This document shows positions 29,132-39,161 of a stretch of DNA of 64,000 nt, piece after piece (the first letter of the stretch is position 1; each line of letters starts with the position of its first letter). Source of the DNA: Shewanella gelidimarina (lineage in GTDB: Bacteria; Pseudomonadota; Gammaproteobacteria; Enterobacterales; Shewanellaceae); NCBI RefSeq assembly GCF_023283945.1, contig NZ_JAKIKW010000002.1, positions 300,765 to 364,764 of the forward strand, read 5' to 3'. The notes beneath the pieces were generated by a model, which was not told the origin of the DNA, searched no databases, and worked only from the letters and a program-made list of their open reading frames with translations. A program made the position numbers and the translations under genes.

Positions 29132-30043
29132 TTAAATACTGTCTTCGAGTCCACCGAGGGAATCGACGACAGAATTAACTAAGGCGATTAACTCGCTACT
29201 CATTAAGGCAAAATCGGCATCAAGACGCGCCATCGGATCTTCATCACCAACATCATCATTGCCTGCTCTAAACTCTTCAGAGAATTTAAGACGCTTAATA
29301 GCAGCATCTGATTGAAGAAGAAAGGCGATGGATTGACCAAAATGCAGTGCTAGCTTATGTACTTGCTTACCGACTTCGATATGCGCTAATACTTCATTTT
29401 CAGTTAAATCTTGCTGCTTAAAGCGAACAATGCCGCCCTCGTCAGAATCACTCTTTAACTCGGCTTCATCTTGCATTTCGAAAGCGGCAGGTGTTTTACC
29501 CTCTTTTAACCACTCTGTTAACTGTGTTTCAATTGGCGTTTTAAAGCTGATTGGAATGATAGGTAAAGTGCCAATGGCCTTACGAAGCAAAGCCATAAGC
29601 TCTTCTGATTTAGCTGCGCTTGAACTGTCGACCAAAACCATCTGGATTTCAGGCAATATAAGCGCGCGAATTTGGCTACGACGAGAAAAGGCTCTTGGTA
29701 AAAGAGTCATGATGATCTCATCTTTTAGCGAATCTTTTTCTTTTTTGGCAAGCTTGCGACCATCTTCAGATTCAAGCAGAGCCACTTTATCTTCTAAGGC
29801 TTCTTTAATCACTTGAGCAGGTAGAATTTTCTCCTCTTTAGTCGCGCAGATAAGGTGTCTGTCTGCAGCAGTATGGACCAAAGTGTCGCCATGCTTGCCG
29901 AGGGCATTAGAGAAACCAAACTTACTGACATCTTGGCTTGAGCATGGAGAGAAGGTGAAGTCTTCCAGTGATTTTTCCATTGATTCAGTGTCAACAGAGA
30001 AAGGCTTGTTAAAGCGGTATACAGTTAGATTTTTAAACCACAT
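29132..30043 (-). CDS. rdgC: Recombination-associated protein RdgC
   Basis: A 303-residue ring-forming DNA-binding protein that modulates RecA. The start [15 protein letters not shown] at 30043 is the conserved RdgC N-terminus and gives the same length as the E. coli protein. An upstream in-frame start would add 14 unrelated residues. [25 protein letters not shown] and [13 protein letters not shown] are further family segments. It is a single gene. Confidence 0.95.
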   Translation of the reverse strand: MWFKNLTVYRFNKPFSVDTESMEKSLEDFTFSPCSSQDVSKFGFSNALGKHGDTLVHTAADRHLICATKEEKILPAQVIKEALEDKVALLESEDGRKLAKKEKDSLKDEIIMTLLPRAFSRRSQIRALILPEIQMVLVDSSSAAKSEELMALLRKAIGTLPIIPISFKTPIETQLTEWLKEGKTPAAFEMQDEAELKSDSDEGGIVRFKQQDLTENEVLAHIEVGKQVHKLALHFGQSIAFLLQSDAAIKRLKFSEEFRAGNDDVGDEDPMARLDADFALMSSELIALVNSVVDSLGGLEDSI

Positions 30044-30333
30044 AGATAAATGCTCAGTCAAAATTAAAGCCGCAGTGTAAGCCATTGTCAGGTTCTGGTA
30101 AACCGCCTAGGCATGTTCTTATTCGGCAGCTTTGTCACATTTAACCAAACTGTCATATTTCTCCTTTTGCTCCTGAAAGCCCCAATTCTAGGGGCTCGCC
30201 CTCGTCGAGTTAACATTTATCAAACAATTTCAATTCGATTTAGCATTTGCTGAAATAAAAATGCAACAAACTATCTTCATTATGACGCTCGTCCAAACCA
30301 ATAACCAAGACGCATAAACGTCGAAAGGATTAA
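30044..30333. promoter_or_regulatory. Divergent control region of rdgC and the porin gene
   Basis: About 290 bp between two divergent starts. It must hold the promoters of both genes, but I see no confident -35/-10 pair. I also looked for TGTCA repeats with 11-bp spacing (Pho box) before the porin and did not find them. Confidence 0.4.
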
Positions 30334-31284
30334 ATGATGAACGTTTTTTGTAAAACTCTACTGGCTTCTGCTCTAGCGACTGCCACTCTTGCTTCTGCCC
30401 ACGCTGCAGACCCATTAACTGTTTACGGCAAGCTAAATGTTACTGCACAGTCTAATGATGTAAATGATGAAGCCACGACTACGATTCAATCTAATGCTTC
30501 TCGTTTTGGTGTTAAAGGTGCTTTCGAACTCAGCAGTGACCTTGAAGCTTTCTACACCGTAGAATATGAAGTAGATACAGGCGATGACGTTAAGGAAAAC
30601 TTCAAAGCACGTAACCAATTTGTGGGTCTTAAAGGCAGCTTTGGTGCTTTCTCTGTTGGTCGTAACGACACCATGCTTAAAGTCTCTCAAGGTAAAGTTG
30701 ACCAGTTCAATGACCTTTCAGGTGATTTGAAAAACTTGTTCAAAGGCGAAAACCGTATCGAACAAACAGCAACTTATGTAACGCCTTCTTTCAGTGGCTT
30801 TAAAATGGGTGTGACTTACGCTGCTGAAGGCGCTAGTTCACAGTATGCTCAAGATGGATTCAGTGTTGCGGCTATGTACGGTGATGCAAAACTTAAAAAG
30901 TCACCGGTTTATGCCTCTGTAGCTTATGATTCAGATGTAAAAGGTTACGAAGTTGTTCGTGCGACAGTACAAGGTAAAATCGCTGGCTTTAAGTTAGGCG
31001 GTATGTATCAGCAGCAAGAAGAGACTTATGAGAAAGACGGTACTCCAACCGTTGGCGGCGAAAGCAAAACTGGTTACCTCTTTAGCGCAGCGTATACTAT
31101 CGATGCAGTGGTATTAAAAGCACAGTATCAAGATATGGAAGATAAAGGTGATTCATGGTCTTTAGGCGGTGATTACAAACTAGGTAAACCGACAAAACTA
31201 TTTGCTTTTTACACTAATCGTTCATATGAAAAAGTTGAAAATGATGACAAATACTTTGGTGTTGGACTAGAACATAAGTTCTAA
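30334..31284 (+). CDS. General porin (gram-negative porin family)
   Basis: A 316-residue outer-membrane beta-barrel with a signal peptide ending HAADP. The first strand is LTVYGKLNVTAQ, followed by repeated amphipathic strands with RFGVKGAFELSSDLEAFY and RNQFVGLKGSFGAFSVGRND, and the C-terminal phenylalanine needed for barrel insertion (GVGLEHKF). The loop 3 region is relatively short. AAGGA lies 5 bp before the first of two adjacent ATG codons. Its position directly before phoB-phoR-pstS suggests a role in phosphate or anion uptake, which is inference. Confidence 0.9.
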   Translation: MMNVFCKTLLASALATATLASAHAADPLTVYGKLNVTAQSNDVNDEATTTIQSNASRFGVKGAFELSSDLEAFYTVEYEVDTGDDVKENFKARNQFVGLKGSFGAFSVGRNDTMLKVSQGKVDQFNDLSGDLKNLFKGENRIEQTATYVTPSFSGFKMGVTYAAEGASSQYAQDGFSVAAMYGDAKLKKSPVYASVAYDSDVKGYEVVRATVQGKIAGFKLGGMYQQQEETYEKDGTPTVGGESKTGYLFSAAYTIDAVVLKAQYQDMEDKGDSWSLGGDYKLGKPTKLFAFYTNRSYEKVENDDKYFGVGLEHKF

Positions 31285-31303
31285 GTCACGCTTAGGTTTT
31301 TTG

Positions 31304-31328
31304 AAAAGGAGGCTTCGGCCTCCTTTTT
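31304..31328 (+). terminator. Intrinsic terminator of the porin gene
   Basis: A perfect 10-bp stem AAAAGGAGGC / GCCTCCTTTT with a TTCG tetraloop and a T run, 19 bp after the stop. Confidence 0.9.
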
Positions 31329-31410
31329 GTGTCTTAAAGATAACGAAATCGTTTAGCTTTATGACAATAATTTACTTTATTATGGCAAAATGTCATGTCA
31401 TTTAATATTA

Positions 31411-31428
31411 ATGTAATAAAACTGACCA
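31411..31428 (+). promoter_or_regulatory. Weak candidate Pho box before phoB
   Basis: The 18-bp ATGTAATAAAACTGACCA matches the Pho box consensus CTGTCATAWAWCTGTCAC at most positions, with the two half-sites 11 bp apart. Both half-sites are imperfect, so autoregulation of phoB from here is plausible but not certain. Confidence 0.3.
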
Positions 31429-31467
31429 ATAATAGGCCCATAGAAATTCACTGACAGAAGATCGATT

Positions 31468-32157
31468 ATGACAGCAAGGATACTGATAGTTGAAGATGAG
31501 TTGGCGATTCGCGAGATGCTAACTTTCGTGTTAGAGCAACATGGCTTTACCACAACGTCGGCTGAAGATTACGACTCAGCACTGGATATGTTAACAGAGC
31601 CCTATCCCGATCTTGTGTTGCTTGATTGGATGTTCCCAGGTGGCAGTGGTATTCAATTAGCTAAGCGATTACGCCAAGATGAATTTACCCGTCATATTCC
31701 AATTATCATGCTGACGGCTCGTGGTGAAGAAGAAGATAAAGTGAGGGGCCTTGAAGTGGGCGCTGATGACTTTATTACTAAACCTTTTTCTCCTAAAGAG
31801 CTAGTTGCTCGCATTAAGGCCGTATTGCGCCGTGCTGCGCCAACATGTCTTGAAGACCCCATCGATGTGCAAGGTTTACAATTGGACCCTGTAAGTCATC
31901 GTGTCACCGTCGGTGAACAAGTATTAGACATGGGCCCGACAGAGTTTCGTTTATTACATTTCTTTATGACCCACCCGGAGCGTGTTTACAGTCGTGAACA
32001 GCTGCTTGATAATGTTTGGGGCACCAACGTATATGTTGAAGATAGAACGGTTGATGTGCATATCAGGCGTTTACGCAAAGCGGTGACTGAATCTGGGCAT
32101 GATCGTCTTATTCAAACTGTTCGTGGCGCTGGCTACCGTTTCTCAACGAGACTTTAG
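31468..32157 (+). CDS. phoB: Phosphate regulon response regulator PhoB
   Basis: A 229-residue OmpR-type regulator. The receiver domain (1-120) has the acidic pocket VEDE, phospho-acceptor Asp53 in LLDWMFPG, and Lys105 in TKPFSPKE. The winged-helix DNA-binding domain (about 130-227) ends with [12 protein letters not shown] and [10 protein letters not shown]. When phosphorylated by PhoR it activates promoters with Pho boxes, one of which lies before pstS. It is followed by phoR after 69 bp. Confidence 0.96.
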   Translation: MTARILIVEDELAIREMLTFVLEQHGFTTTSAEDYDSALDMLTEPYPDLVLLDWMFPGGSGIQLAKRLRQDEFTRHIPIIMLTARGEEEDKVRGLEVGADDFITKPFSPKELVARIKAVLRRAAPTCLEDPIDVQGLQLDPVSHRVTVGEQVLDMGPTEFRLLHFFMTHPERVYSREQLLDNVWGTNVYVEDRTVDVHIRRLRKAVTESGHDRLIQTVRGAGYRFSTRL

Positions 32158-32226
32158 TTAAACATCTCATAGGCATAAGATAGCTTTTCCGTTATCTTAT
32201 GCTCAGTTCTCCCATATGGTCGGTCT

Positions 32227-33549
32227 ATGTTTGATTCATATTCTGGGTATCGTCTAATTTCTCGATTGGTGATCTATCTACTGCTTTGTTTAGTGGTTGG
32301 TTTACTGGTTAGTGAAGTCTTTTGGATACTTTTACTCGGTTGTATCTGTTTACTGTTTTGGAATTACCGTCAGCTTTCACGGCTTAACTATTGGCTGTGG
32401 CATGACCGCCGCTTAACACCGCCGAACGGCAGCGGTAGTTGGGAAGGGGTATTTAACGGTATCTATCGCTTACAGGGAAAAAACCGTAAACGCGTATCTC
32501 AACTCGCATTTCTACTCGGCCGCTTCAGGCAGGGCGCTGAAGCACTTCCTGATGCTGCCGTCGTGCTCGATGCTGAGCACAATATACTCTGGTGTAATAA
32601 ACTCGCGCAGCTGTTATTAGGTTTTGTCTGGCCGCAAGATAATGGCCAGCGAATTGATAACCTGATCCGCCATCCTGATTTTTCTAATTACTTAAAAGAT
32701 GCTGAATACCAAGAGCCTTTAGAATTAGCGTCCCCATTGTCTGAAGGGCGCTTATTAGAGATTCGGATCATGGGCTATGGCTCTGGCCAATTACTGCTGA
32801 TTGCACGAGATATTACTCGTGTGCGTCAACTGGAGGGGATGCGTAAAGAGTTTGTCGCAAATGTGTCACACGAACTAAAGACCCCTTTGACGGTACTGCA
32901 GGGCTATTTGGAAATGATGCAGTCCATGGCGGAGCCAGACTCTCCCAATATTAAAGCGATGGAGCAGATGCAACAGCAAACCACGCGTATGCGCTCTATG
33001 GTTGAGCAGTTACTCGCGTTATCAAGAATTGAAGATGCCGGGGATGTAAACCTCGAAGTTAAAGTGAACATGTCATCGATGATGGACATACTGCATGACG
33101 AGGCGCTCGCGTTAGCACAAGATCAGTATCAGGTCAGTCTTTATTGTGAGCCTGGGCTTGATATGTATGGTAATGAGGTACAGCTACGAAGTGCTTGCAC
33201 TAACCTTATCTCCAATGCGATTCGCTATACAGAGGCTGGTGGCACTATCGATATTAGCTGGCGAAAGATAGCCTCTGGTGGGCAATTTAGTGTGAGTGAC
33301 AGTGGCGAAGGTATCGCAGCGCAACATATTAGCCGCTTAACGGAACGCTTCTATCGGGTTGATAGTGCGCGCTCAAGACAAAGTGGCGGTACAGGTTTAG
33401 GCCTTGCGATTACGAAACATGCGCTGAATCATCACCAGAGCGAGCTTATGGTATCAAGCCAGTTAGGTAAGGGCAGTACATTTAGTTTTGTTATTCCGCC
33501 CAACCTGATTGAGTTTACGGTCCCTGAGGCGCTAACCTCAGCCGAATAA
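32227..33549 (+). CDS. phoR: Phosphate regulon sensor kinase PhoR
   Basis: A 440-residue inner-membrane histidine kinase with two N-terminal membrane helices (about residues 10-50) and no large periplasmic domain, as is typical of PhoR. A PAS domain at about 90-200 (LPDAAVVLDAEHNILWCN) follows. The kinase core has His215 in FVANVSHELKTPLTVL, the N box LISNAIRYTEAGG, and the G boxes DSGEGI and GGTGLGLAI. It pairs with phoB directly upstream. Confidence 0.96.
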   Translation: MFDSYSGYRLISRLVIYLLLCLVVGLLVSEVFWILLLGCICLLFWNYRQLSRLNYWLWHDRRLTPPNGSGSWEGVFNGIYRLQGKNRKRVSQLAFLLGRFRQGAEALPDAAVVLDAEHNILWCNKLAQLLLGFVWPQDNGQRIDNLIRHPDFSNYLKDAEYQEPLELASPLSEGRLLEIRIMGYGSGQLLLIARDITRVRQLEGMRKEFVANVSHELKTPLTVLQGYLEMMQSMAEPDSPNIKAMEQMQQQTTRMRSMVEQLLALSRIEDAGDVNLEVKVNMSSMMDILHDEALALAQDQYQVSLYCEPGLDMYGNEVQLRSACTNLISNAIRYTEAGGTIDISWRKIASGGQFSVSDSGEGIAAQHISRLTERFYRVDSARSRQSGGTGLGLAITKHALNHHQSELMVSSQLGKGSTFSFVIPPNLIEFTVPEALTSAE

Positions 33550-33576
33550 TGGCGAGAGGTTAAAAATAGATAACAT

Positions 33577-33603
33577 AAAAACAGGCGCTTAGCCTGTTTT
33601 TTT
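33577..33603 (+). terminator. Intrinsic terminator after phoR
   Basis: A stem AAAAACAGGC / GCCTGTTTTT with a GCTTA loop and an extended T run, 27 bp after the phoR stop. It separates phoBR from pstS. Confidence 0.85.
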
Positions 33604-33628
33604 ATATTCGCGCCACCTATATCTCGCG

Positions 33629-33668
33629 TTGTCATTTAAGTGTCACGTTTTAGTAATAGACTTGTCAT
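33629..33668 (+). promoter_or_regulatory. Pho box before pstS
   Basis: TTGTCATTTAAGTGTCAC (33629-33646) is a very close match to the Pho box consensus, with TGTCA half-sites exactly 11 bp apart. A third half-site, TTGTCAT at 33662-33668, is in phase 22 bp further on, which suggests an extended PhoB binding array about 60-100 bp before the pstS start. Confidence 0.8.
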
Positions 33669-33729
33669 CATAGAAGTTAATACTGACAGCGTTTTAAGAA
33701 ACCATGATATTTAAACACTGGAGCAAAGA

Positions 33730-34701
33730 ATGAAATTGAAACAACTTGTTGGCGCAGTAAGCTTAACTGCAGCGACTGTATTTTCTGCAGCATCAATGGC
33801 TGCAATCGACCAGTCTTTACCAACTTATGAAAAAACAAGTGGTGTGTCTGGTAACTTATCGTCTGTTGGTTCAGATACTTTGGCTAACATGATGACGTTA
33901 TGGGCTGAAGATTTTAAACAACTGTACCCTAACGTGAATATTCAAATTCAAGCAGCGGGTTCTTCTACTGCGCCGCCAGCATTGACTGAAGGTACTTCTC
34001 AGTTCGGCCCTATGAGCCGTAAGATGAAGCCAAATGAAGTTGAAGCATTCGAAAAGCATTACGGCTACCAGCCAACTGCGATTCGTGTTGCCATCGATGC
34101 GTTAGCAGTGTTTGTGCATAAAGATAACCCAATCAAAGGCATGAGCATGGAGCAGATCGACGGTATCTTCTCTTCTACTAAAAAGTGTGGCGGTGATGAT
34201 GTTAAGCGTTGGGGTGATGTTGGCCTAACGGGCAGCTGGTCTGCACGTGACGTACAATTATATGGTCGTAACTCAGTATCAGGTACTTACGGTTACTTCA
34301 AAAAGAAAGCGCTTTGTAAAGGCGACTTCAAAGCTAACGTCAATGAGCAACCCGGTTCTGCTTCAGTCGTTCAGTCGGTATCTCAATCACTAAATGCGAT
34401 TGGCTACTCTGGTATCGGTTATAAAACTGCGGGCGTAAAAGCGGTTGCGATTTCTAAGAAAGGCACCAATTACATCGCTGCTTCATCTGAAAATGCGGCA
34501 AGCGGTAAGTACCCACTATCACGTTACTTATATGTTTATGTGAACAAGCATCCTAACAAAGCACTTGCGCCAATGGATCGTGAGTTCATCCGCTATGTAT
34601 TGTCAATGCAAGGGCAGCAAATCGTAGAGAAAGACGGTTATGTTGCACTTCCAAGAAGCGTTATTGCTAAAGATTTAGAGAAAGCCGGTATCCGTCTTTA
34701 A
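33730..34701 (+). CDS. pstS: Phosphate ABC transporter substrate-binding protein PstS
   Basis: A 323-residue periplasmic phosphate-binding protein with a signal peptide ending SMAA. Phosphate-binding segments are visible in [41 protein letters not shown] and [13 protein letters not shown]. No pstC, pstA or pstB follows. The gene ends in a terminator, so the permease genes must lie elsewhere. It is under the Pho box at 33629. Confidence 0.94.
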   Translation: MKLKQLVGAVSLTAATVFSAASMAAIDQSLPTYEKTSGVSGNLSSVGSDTLANMMTLWAEDFKQLYPNVNIQIQAAGSSTAPPALTEGTSQFGPMSRKMKPNEVEAFEKHYGYQPTAIRVAIDALAVFVHKDNPIKGMSMEQIDGIFSSTKKCGGDDVKRWGDVGLTGSWSARDVQLYGRNSVSGTYGYFKKKALCKGDFKANVNEQPGSASVVQSVSQSLNAIGYSGIGYKTAGVKAVAISKKGTNYIAASSENAASGKYPLSRYLYVYVNKHPNKALAPMDREFIRYVLSMQGQQIVEKDGYVALPRSVIAKDLEKAGIRL

Positions 34702-34725
34702 ACGCTAATCTAGCAAGATAGACCC

Positions 34726-34752
34726 AAAAAGGCCTCATAAGAGGCCTTTTTT
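34726..34752 (+). terminator. Intrinsic terminator after pstS
   Basis: A perfect stem AAAAAGGCCTC / GAGGCCTTTTT with an ATAA loop, 25 bp after the pstS stop. The A and T runs make it usable for the convergent collagenase gene too. Confidence 0.88.
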
Positions 34753-34778
34753 GATGGTGATATAAACGGTAATCGTGA

Positions 34779-35663
34779 TTAGTTTTTGACTGTTAGGTCT
34801 GTTAACCACACTTGAAACTCAGCATCCATACTGGTTCCCCATTGATTCACTAATGCTTGATATCTTGGGTAATCGCCTTTGCGCGTAAAAGTCAGCATCT
34901 CATCAATTTTGTTTTTATGGTTCTCAATCATAAAGCGTACCGCGAGATAGCCCCAACGGTACACTCTATCGCCGCCGCCATTACTCTCATAACTGGTATT
35001 AAACAAATCACTTAAGACTAAGTTTTTATCGCCTATGACCTTGATGGCCTTTGGGTTGTCATCCCCAAGAGAGATGTATTCGGCAATGCCTTCGCTCCAC
35101 CAAACAGTATGAGGATACAAAGGAGCGGGTTTTGGGCAGTATTCTGGTGCGCTATGTGAGTCATGCAATGATGCACAAAAATCGCCGTATAGGTTAAAGC
35201 GGCCATCGAGGTAATGCACATATTCATGAGCGAGATTCCAAACCTGTCCCTTTTTTTCATAGGCAACAAACTCTGCTTGATTACCATCTACCCAAGGAAA
35301 GCCCTCTAGGTACATGCCGCCGTTATCACTAGGAACATCAAAGTGAGCGGTCACATTGGCTATATAGTCTTCTCTGGAATGGTAAACATTGGCCCGCATA
35401 CTGTGGTTGTTATCGTTGGTTACAGGCTTATTCAATGTGCCGAACAAAAGGTGAAACTTAGCTTCCTGTGTTTGCAGTAATAAGCATGCAGACTCAATTT
35501 GTTGTGACGTTAATGCTTGAGAACGAATTATGATAGTGTCACTACAGGCATAATTTTGGCTGAGTACAGTATTAAGGTCTTGGGCCGACTCGGCAGCAGT
35601 AAGCTGCGGTGCTATAAGTAGAGGACTGAGCAATAAAGTAATATTAAGATATTTATTTTTCAT
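34779..35663 (-). CDS. Minimal M9 family collagenase-like metallopeptidase
   Basis: A 294-residue exported protein with a signal peptide ending LTAAES. It contains the M9 collagenase zinc site HEYVHYLDGRF at residues 146-156 and the downstream glutamate motif WWSEGIAEYI at 188-197, both nearly identical in form to Vibrio and clostridial collagenases. Those enzymes are 600-1100 residues with an activator domain and C-terminal collagen-binding domains. Here only the catalytic part remains. Whether it acts on collagen or smaller peptides is open. The gene is alone, convergent with pstS. Confidence 0.82.
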   Translation of the reverse strand: MKNKYLNITLLLSPLLIAPQLTAAESAQDLNTVLSQNYACSDTIIIRSQALTSQQIESACLLLQTQEAKFHLLFGTLNKPVTNDNNHSMRANVYHSREDYIANVTAHFDVPSDNGGMYLEGFPWVDGNQAEFVAYEKKGQVWNLAHEYVHYLDGRFNLYGDFCASLHDSHSAPEYCPKPAPLYPHTVWWSEGIAEYISLGDDNPKAIKVIGDKNLVLSDLFNTSYESNGGGDRVYRWGYLAVRFMIENHKNKIDEMLTFTRKGDYPRYQALVNQWGTSMDAEFQVWLTDLTVKN

Positions 35664-35801
35664 GGAGGGTTTCTCTTATTTTTATAGTTGCATACAATAT
35701 CCACAAGTGTTTCATTTAAACTTATTCAAGTCAATCTCATCAATATCGATGAACGATGGCTAAAATAGCCTCATAAATTCAGTGACTAAAAAGGATGTGC
35801 C

Positions 35802-37592
35802 GTGTTAGAGCCGTGGGATAATAGCCGTGACTACCATTCATTCGCCAATACAGATCAAGTTTGTGTTAAGCATTTATCATTGATGTTAGATGTGGACTTT
35901 GCCTCGAGAAAACTGACTGGTCTGGTGGAGCTTGACCTTACATTTTTAAATAAAGATGCGCGTGAGTTGATGCTCGACCTGCGTGATCTCACTATTTTCA
36001 ATGTGACCTCAGGCACAGATCAACACTTAGAATACGCCATCGACAAGGAAGATGAGATCTTAGGTCAACGCTTATGCGTCAAATTAGACTCGTCTGTCAG
36101 CAGTGTCAAAATACATTATGCTACCTCTCCAGAGGCGCAAGGTTTGCAGTGGCTAACGCCCGCTCAAACAAGCGGCAAGCAACAGCCGTTTCTTTTTAGT
36201 CAATCGCAGCCAATTAATGCCCGTAGCTGGATACCACTCCAAGATACACCTAAGGCTAGAATTACCTTTGATGCGGTGATCAATGCACCTAAGGGCATGC
36301 GAGCAGTCATGAGCGCCATGAATGATGCCACCGCAGCGCTTGATGGTTGTTTTAGCTTTACCATGGAAAAAGCGATGCCAACTCATCTGCTTGCCATCGC
36401 CGTTGGTGATCTGGCTTTTGGTCGATTAGGAGCACGTACCGGAGTGTATGCCGAGCCTGAGGTTGTCGAATCGGCAATCGCAGAATTTGAAGACACTGAA
36501 AGCATGGTTGAAGTGGCAGAGTCTTTGCTTGGCCCCTATCCTTGGGGCCGTTATGACATGCTCGTTCTGCCACCCAGTTTCCCATTTGGTGGAATGGAGA
36601 ATCCACGACTCGCTTTTATGACGCCAACGTTAATCGCTGGTGATAAGAGCCTAGTGTCTACCGTTGCTCATGAGTTAGCGCACTCTTGGACCGGTAATCT
36701 GGTCAGTAATGCGACTTGGCGTGACTTATGGCTAAACGAGGGCTTCACCACATACTTCACTAACCGTATCGTCGAAAAAGTCTTTGGTAAAGAATTAGCT
36801 GAACTTGAAGTTGTGCTTGAGTACGGCCGACTAAAAGAAGCCATTGAGTCGACTCCAATGCAGGCACAAACTTTACCTGCCAATATGCAAAACCAAGATC
36901 CAAACGAAGCCTTCAATCGCTTCACTTATGACAAAGCATCGATGTTTGTACACGACTTAGAGAAAAGGCTCGGTCGTGAGTCTTTTGATACATTTCTTTA
37001 TAATTATGTGCAAGCGTTTGCTTTTGAAGCGATAACGACAGAAACCTTTGTCGAGTATGCTAAAAAGACCTTATTGGTTGAGCATGCAGATACAATCACT
37101 AAAGCTGAGTTATTGGGTTGGATTTACGGCGAAGGTATGCCGGAATGGTTTACCGCGCCCACCTCAAATAGCCTAGACAAAGTGAACGTTGCACTCGCTG
37201 CATTCACATCGGGTTGTCTTGCGACAGAGTTAAATACCCTTGGCTGGTTAGTACACCATTGGCAGTACTTTTTGGCTAACCTACCGTTGGTGATGACACA
37301 CACGCAACTGAGCGATCTTGATAACGTCTTTTCATTGACGGTTTCGACTAATGCAGAGATCGCATGTGATTGGTATAAGGTCGCTATTCGCAACGGCTAT
37401 ACAGCGGTACTGCCAGCGGTAAGTGACTACCTCGTTAAAATCGGCCGGGGTAAACTTGTTAAGCCTCTCTATGCTGAATTACTCAAAGCGGGATTTGTGG
37501 CTGAGATTAAAAATATCTACGCGCTAGCGCGTGATGGTTATCATCCGTCAATAGCAGTGATGCTAGATATTCAGCTTGAGGGCGTTCTTTAA
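35802..37592 (+). CDS. M1 family aminopeptidase (leukotriene A4 hydrolase-like)
   Basis: A 596-residue cytoplasmic zinc aminopeptidase. The exopeptidase motif GGMENPRLAF comes first, then the zinc site HELAHSWTGN near residue 290 with the glutamate in WLNEGFTTYF, and a C-terminal helical domain typical of the LTA4H subgroup. There is no signal peptide. The start is a GTG at 35802, supported by AAGGAT 6 bp upstream. No terminator is seen on its own strand. The next sequence is the repeat array at 37605. Confidence 0.93.
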   Translation: MLEPWDNSRDYHSFANTDQVCVKHLSLMLDVDFASRKLTGLVELDLTFLNKDARELMLDLRDLTIFNVTSGTDQHLEYAIDKEDEILGQRLCVKLDSSVSSVKIHYATSPEAQGLQWLTPAQTSGKQQPFLFSQSQPINARSWIPLQDTPKARITFDAVINAPKGMRAVMSAMNDATAALDGCFSFTMEKAMPTHLLAIAVGDLAFGRLGARTGVYAEPEVVESAIAEFEDTESMVEVAESLLGPYPWGRYDMLVLPPSFPFGGMENPRLAFMTPTLIAGDKSLVSTVAHELAHSWTGNLVSNATWRDLWLNEGFTTYFTNRIVEKVFGKELAELEVVLEYGRLKEAIESTPMQAQTLPANMQNQDPNEAFNRFTYDKASMFVHDLEKRLGRESFDTFLYNYVQAFAFEAITTETFVEYAKKTLLVEHADTITKAELLGWIYGEGMPEWFTAPTSNSLDKVNVALAAFTSGCLATELNTLGWLVHHWQYFLANLPLVMTHTQLSDLDNVFSLTVSTNAEIACDWYKVAIRNGYTAVLPAVSDYLVKIGRGKLVKPLYAELLKAGFVAEIKNIYALARDGYHPSIAVMLDIQLEGVL

Positions 37593-37604
37593 TAGGAAAA
37601 AAAA

Positions 37605-38004
37605 ATGGCAATCCAAATGGATTGCCATAAAATATGTTTCTTAAGAGTTAACAAGTCAGTGCGCTAGCGAAACCGTTAACTCCAATGGCAGACCTCAACA
37701 GGAGTGCCCAAGGGAATGATGATGAACAATGAAACTAAAAGCTAAGCCAACTGATGAAATTCACTTAACGAGAATCGGTTCACATAGTCAGAGTCCTCTA
37801 TTTCAATTTAGTTCCCAAATGAGGGCGCTTTATTGCATTTTATTTCACTTCTGTCTCTCAGCTTAAACTCAACATAAAGTCTATGTGCTTCTTTTATCTT
37901 AAATTCTATTGTTTGAGCTTTGTTAACCAGGATATGAACCGCGATTAAGTCTCAAGTAAAATAGTATCAAGTAAAAAAGTATCGAGTAAAAGCGGGCAAA
38001 AAAA
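37605..38004. repeat. Array unit 1 (type a, long tail)
   Basis: A 400-bp unit. Its hairpin stem reads ATGGCAATCC / GGATTGCCAT (37605-37628), with a T-A pair where the other units have C-G. The second stem-loop is at 37645-37682 (GAGTTAAC / GTTAACTC). The mini-ORF MMMNNETKS is at 37716-37745. Confidence 0.85.
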
Positions 38005-38403
38005 ATGGCAACCCAAATAGGTTGCCATAAAATATGTTTCTTAAGAGTTAACAAGTCAGTGCGCTAGCGAAACCGTTAACTCCAATGGCAGACCTCAACA
38101 GGAGTGCCCAAGGGAATGATGATGAACAATGAAACTAAAAGTTAAGCCAACTGATGAAATTCACTTAACGAGAATCGGTTCATATAGTCAGAGTCCTTTA
38201 TTTCAATTTAGTTCCCAAATGAGGGAGTTTTATCGCATTTATTTCACTTCTTTCTCTCGGCTTAAACTCAACATAAAGTCTATGTGCTTCTTTTATCTTA
38301 AATTCTATTGTTTGAGCTTTGTTAACCAGGATAAGAACCGCGATTAAGTCTCAAGTAAAATAGTATCAAGTAAAAAAGTATCGAGTAAAAGCGGGCAAAA
38401 AAA
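38005..38403. repeat. Array unit 2 (type b, long tail)
   Basis: A 399-bp unit with its hairpin at 38005-38028. It carries the type b marks GTTAAG and GAGGGAGTTTTATCG. It ends in three imperfect 14-bp repeats around ACTTGATACT (minus-strand reading). Confidence 0.85.
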
Positions 38404-38761
38404 ATGGCAACCCAAATAGGTTGCCATACAATATGTTTCTTAGGAGTTAAACAAGTCAGTGCGCTAGCGAAACTGTTAACTCCAATGGCAAACCTCAACA
38501 GGAGTGCCCAAGGGAATGATGATGAACAATGAAACTAAAAGCTAAGCCAACTGATGAAATTCACTTAACCAGAATCGGTTCATATAATCAGAGTCCTCTA
38601 TTTCAATTTAGTTCCCAAATGAGGGCGCTTTATTGCATTTTATTTCACTTCTTTCTCTCAGTTTAAACTCAACATAAAGTCTATGTGCTTCTTTTATCTT
38701 AAATTATCGTTCATAGCTAGAGTGTTGCTTATTGGTGATAATGAGAAAGCGGGCAAAAAAA
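38404..38761. repeat. Array unit 3 (type a, short tail)
   Basis: A 358-bp unit with its hairpin at 38404-38427. It has the type a centre, but its tail is replaced by a different sequence containing TTGGTGATAATGAG. Confidence 0.85.
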
Positions 38762-39161
38762 ATGGCAACCCAAATGGGTTGCCATACAATATGTTTCTTA
38801 GGAGTTAAACAAGTCAGTGCGCTAGCGAGACTGTTAACTCCAATGGCAAACCTCAACAGGAGTGCCCAAGGGAATGATGATGAACAATGAAACTAAAAGT
38901 TAAGCCAACTGATGAAATTCACTTAACCAGAATCGGTTCATATAGTCAGAGTCCTTTATTTCAATTTAGTTCCCAAATGAGGGAGTTTTATCGCATTTAT
39001 TTCACTTCTTTCTCTCGGCTTAAACTCAACATAAAGTCTATATGCTTCTTTTATCTTAAATTCTATTGTTTGAGCTTTGTTAACCAGGATAAGAACCGCG
39101 ATTAATTCTCAAGTAAAATAGTATCAAGTAAAAAAGTATCGAGTAAAAGCGGGCAAAAAAA
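38762..39161. repeat. Array unit 4 (type b, long tail)
   Basis: A 400-bp unit with its hairpin at 38762-38785 (ten paired bases, ATGGCAACCC / GGGTTGCCAT). It is nearly identical to unit 2. Confidence 0.85.

Noticed and set aside
38129..39105. Two 72-codon open frames in array units 2 and 4 (MKLKVKPTDEIHL...)
   Set aside because: Units 1, 3 and 5 carry a one-base length difference in the middle, so the frame changes after about 32 residues. The start lacks a well-placed ribosome binding site. I treat these as chance frames in a repeat.
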